Of a stretch of 32,648 nt of DNA, positions 30,999 to 32,648 are shown piece by piece. The first letter of the stretch is position 1. Each line of letters opens with the position of its first letter. A model generated the notes under the pieces. The model saw nothing but the letters and a program-made list of their open reading frames with translations. It had not been told where the DNA came from and did no database searches. The DNA lies in NCBI GenBank assembly GCA_001627335.1, contig LUPK01000036.1, forward strand, positions 1 through 32,648, given 5' to 3'. The position numbers and the translations under genes are program-made. Source of the stretch: Nocardioides sp. REDSEA-S33_B3 (lineage in GTDB: Bacteria > Actinomycetota > Actinomycetes > Propionibacteriales > Nocardioidaceae).

Positions 30999-31816
30999 CG
31001 AGCGCCAGCGAGGAGCGGGCGTCGAGACGACCCCGCCTGGTCGCCACCGACCTCGACGGCACCCTGGTGCGCAGCGACGGCTCGGTGTCGGACTACACCC
31101 GCGAGGTGCTGCTGGAGGTCGAGCGGCAGGGCGTGCCGGTGGTCTTCGTGACCGGCCGCCCGCTGCGGTGGGCCCGCGACGTCTTCGACCACGTGGGCTC
31201 CCACGGGCTGGCGGTGATCTCGAACGGCGCGGCCGTCTGGGACGTCGCCGCCGACACCGCCCGGCTGGAGCGGCCGATCAGCACGGAGGCGGGTCGCGAG
31301 TTCGCCCGCCTGCTGCGCGAGGCGGTGCCCGGGACGTCGTACGCCGTCGAGACCCGCGCCGGGATCGAGCTGGAGCCGGAGTTCATGGAGCGCTACCCGG
31401 TGCCCGACGCGGCCCGGCGTGACCACGTCGACGTGCTGCTCGACAAGGGCGCGTGGAAGCTGCTGGCCCGCCACGAGGAGCTCGGGCCGCAGGAGTTCTG
31501 GGACCGCGCCGAGGCCGCGACCGGCGACCGGCTGACGATCACCTGGTCCTCCAGCACCACCCTGCTGGAGATCTCCGCCGCGCAGGTCACCAAGGCCTCG
31601 ACGCTGGCGATGGTGTGTGCCGACCTCGGCATCGGTCCCGACGAGGTGATCGCGTTCGGCGACATGCCTAACGACATCCCGATGCTCTCATGGGCGGGCC
31701 GCTCGTGGGCGATGGCCGACGCGCACCCGACGGTGGTCGAGGTGGCCGACGAGGTCGCCCCCGGGCACGAGGAGGACGGCGTGGCGCGGGTCCTGGCTGG
31801 TGTGTTCGACCTGTGA
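30995..31816 (+). CDS. HAD superfamily hydrolase, Cof type (second copy)
   Basis: This 273-residue HAD phosphatase has motif I VATDLDGTLVRSDG (Asp19, Asp21), motif II VVFVTGRPLRWA, a cap domain with ERYPVPDAARRD, a motif III Lys in ISAAQVTKASTLAMV, and motif IV VIAFGDMPNDIPML. It is the same type as the HAD protein at 29665-30495 but clearly diverged, so the substrates probably differ. GTG 30995 overlaps the GNAT stop. It is the fourth gene of the serS operon. Confidence 0.88.
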   Translation: MTSASEERASRRPRLVATDLDGTLVRSDGSVSDYTREVLLEVERQGVPVVFVTGRPLRWARDVFDHVGSHGLAVISNGAAVWDVAADTARLERPISTEAGREFARLLREAVPGTSYAVETRAGIELEPEFMERYPVPDAARRDHVDVLLDKGAWKLLARHEELGPQEFWDRAEAATGDRLTITWSSSTTLLEISAAQVTKASTLAMVCADLGIGPDEVIAFGDMPNDIPMLSWAGRSWAMADAHPTVVEVADEVAPGHEEDGVARVLAGVFDL

Positions 31817-31833
31817 TCTGGTGTCATCTACGC

Positions 31834-32505
31834 GTGCCGACCTCCCCCCGTCCCGCTGCCGCCGGCCCCGCGTTCGGCCCTGCGCTCGGCCTCGTGCTGG
31901 CGCTGCTGGGTGTGCTGGCGGTGCTCGGGCTGACCGGCCCAGCGGCGTACGCCGCCGAGGACCCGTCCTGCACCCGTCAGGGCGTCAACATGCACGCCCG
32001 GCAGGCGCAGGCCGTCTTCACCGGCACCGTGGTCGACGCCAAGGCCTCCGCGCTCGAGGACGGCCAGCGCGGCGTGCGGATCGTGCACCAGGTGGAGGTC
32101 GCGGAGGTCTACAAGGCCGCCCGCGTGAGCGTCGCCGCCGAGCTCGAGGTCGTCACGACCCGCAACGTCCGTGGCGAGTGCAACCTCGGGCGGCTGCCCG
32201 AGGGCGAGGACGTGGTGTTCTTCGTGCGGGCCGAGACGACCGACGGCGAGCCCGCCGACCCGGTGGTGTTCCTGGCCGCCGGCGACTCCGGCACCGCCGT
32301 GGCCGACCAGGACCTCCTCGACGCCATCGACCGGATCCTGCCCAACCCCGTGCCGCCGGTGCCCGCGAGCCCGACGAGTGCGGAGTTCGAGGCGCTGCCC
32401 GTCGACGCCCCCACCCCGCTGGGCCGTGCCGCCGCCCCCGGCGCCGCGCTCGCCGTGCTCGGGGTGCTCGGGCTCTTCGTGGTCGGGCGGCTCGGGCGGC
32501 GCTGA
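31834..32505 (+). CDS. Secreted or surface protein with C-terminal membrane anchor, function unknown
   Basis: This 223-residue protein has a signal peptide (hydrophobic residues about 16-35) with likely cleavage at AYA/AED near residue 40. The mature domain has CTRQGVNMHARQAQAVFTGTV and VRGECNLGRLPEGEDVVFFV; its two cysteines could form a disulfide, and the strand pattern suggests a small beta-barrel of the NTR/TIMP sort, a guess by eye. A Pro-rich spacer (LPNPVPPVPASPT) and a C-terminal membrane helix ending in RLGRR follow. An in-frame GTG at 31813 overlaps the HAD stop as GTGA and would add seven residues; either start is possible. A perfect palindrome follows at 32521. Confidence 0.7.
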   Translation: MPTSPRPAAAGPAFGPALGLVLALLGVLAVLGLTGPAAYAAEDPSCTRQGVNMHARQAQAVFTGTVVDAKASALEDGQRGVRIVHQVEVAEVYKAARVSVAAELEVVTTRNVRGECNLGRLPEGEDVVFFVRAETTDGEPADPVVFLAAGDSGTAVADQDLLDAIDRILPNPVPPVPASPTSAEFEALPVDAPTPLGRAAAPGAALAVLGVLGLFVVGRLGRR

Positions 32506-32520
32506 GTCGGGCCCGGCCAC

Positions 32521-32552
32521 GCAAGGTTCATCGGCCGGCCGATGAACCTTGC
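32521..32552. terminator. Perfect 32-base palindrome after the secreted protein gene
   Basis: GCAAGGTTCATCGGCC at 32521-32536 is followed directly by its exact complement at 32537-32552. It lies 15 bases after the stop and has no loop and no T-run. The AAGGTT...AACCTT ends recall stem-loops A and C at 15728-15818. Confidence 0.65.
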
Positions 32553-32603
32553 CACTGGCCCTGTCTGCCAGTCTGCGTGTGAGTCAGTCGCTCTGATCTA
32601 GGA

Positions 32604-32648
32604 GTGATCGACTTGCCCATCGAAGGTGTCTACAGCGTCGAGGAACGA
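32604..32648 (+). CDS. Start of a gene running off the window
   Basis: The frame from GTG 32604 reads MIDLPIEGVYSVEER to the window end. TTG 32613 is an alternative start, with AGGAG eight bases upstream, giving MPIEGVYSVEER. The PxEGxY opening recalls F420-dependent nitroreductase-like proteins, but 12-15 residues are too few to call a family. Confidence 0.4.
   Translation, partial: MIDLPIEGVYSVEER

Overview
The window is high-GC DNA with GTG starts as common as ATG, dense gene packing and many 4-base gene overlaps. The gene content (aat, DUF5926, DUF4446, a GIDE-domain protein, an Fpg/Nei glycosylase of actinobacterial type, a methylcrotonyl-CoA carboxylase pair) points to an actinobacterium, most likely Nocardioidaceae such as Nocardioides. 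The genus is an inference from protein resemblance. No tRNA, rRNA, insertion sequence or CRISPR array was seen. Layout: (1) 1-1494 holds a recG fragment (minus) and a selO fragment (plus) fused head to head, each lacking its 5' part; the break falls on about 15-18 bases that both genes can encode, so it is either a chimeric assembly join or a real rearrangement. (2) 1535-8765 is a leucine/isovalerate catabolic region: a TetR regulator, a GH26 glycosidase, methylcrotonyl-CoA carboxylase beta and alpha, an embedded MntA-HepT toxin-antitoxin pair and HMG-CoA lyase. The regulator and mccB promoters share a 16-bp inverted repeat at identical spacing. (3) 8762-12284 is a translationally coupled trio: sulfotransferase, a relative whose PAPS-binding loop is lost, and a second sulfotransferase. 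(4) 12245-20244 holds mostly housekeeping and unknown genes: EcsC-like, aat, a lipoprotein, DUF305/rhodanese, an Fpg/Nei glycosylase, an AAA ATPase, a glycerophosphodiester phosphodiesterase and DUF5926. (5) 20309-25268, all minus, holds an MFS transporter, an adenylate cyclase coupled to a stand-alone cyclic-nucleotide-binding protein, arginine deiminase and prephenate dehydratase. (6) 25292-32505 holds DUF4446, a GIDE protein, a PAP2-diacylglycerol kinase fusion, and a serS-led operon (serS, HAD, GNAT, HAD) followed by a secreted protein. The window ends in the first codons of another gene. Two features recur across the window. Many starts are preceded by a TANNNT-type hexamer only 6-7 bases upstream, the signature of leaderless transcription. 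Several intergenic gaps are filled by long inverted repeats, including a 4+4 array of 22-bp units. Two genes (adenylate cyclase, GNAT) appear to start with CTG overlapping the upstream TGA, copying the GTGA/ATGA overlaps used elsewhere.
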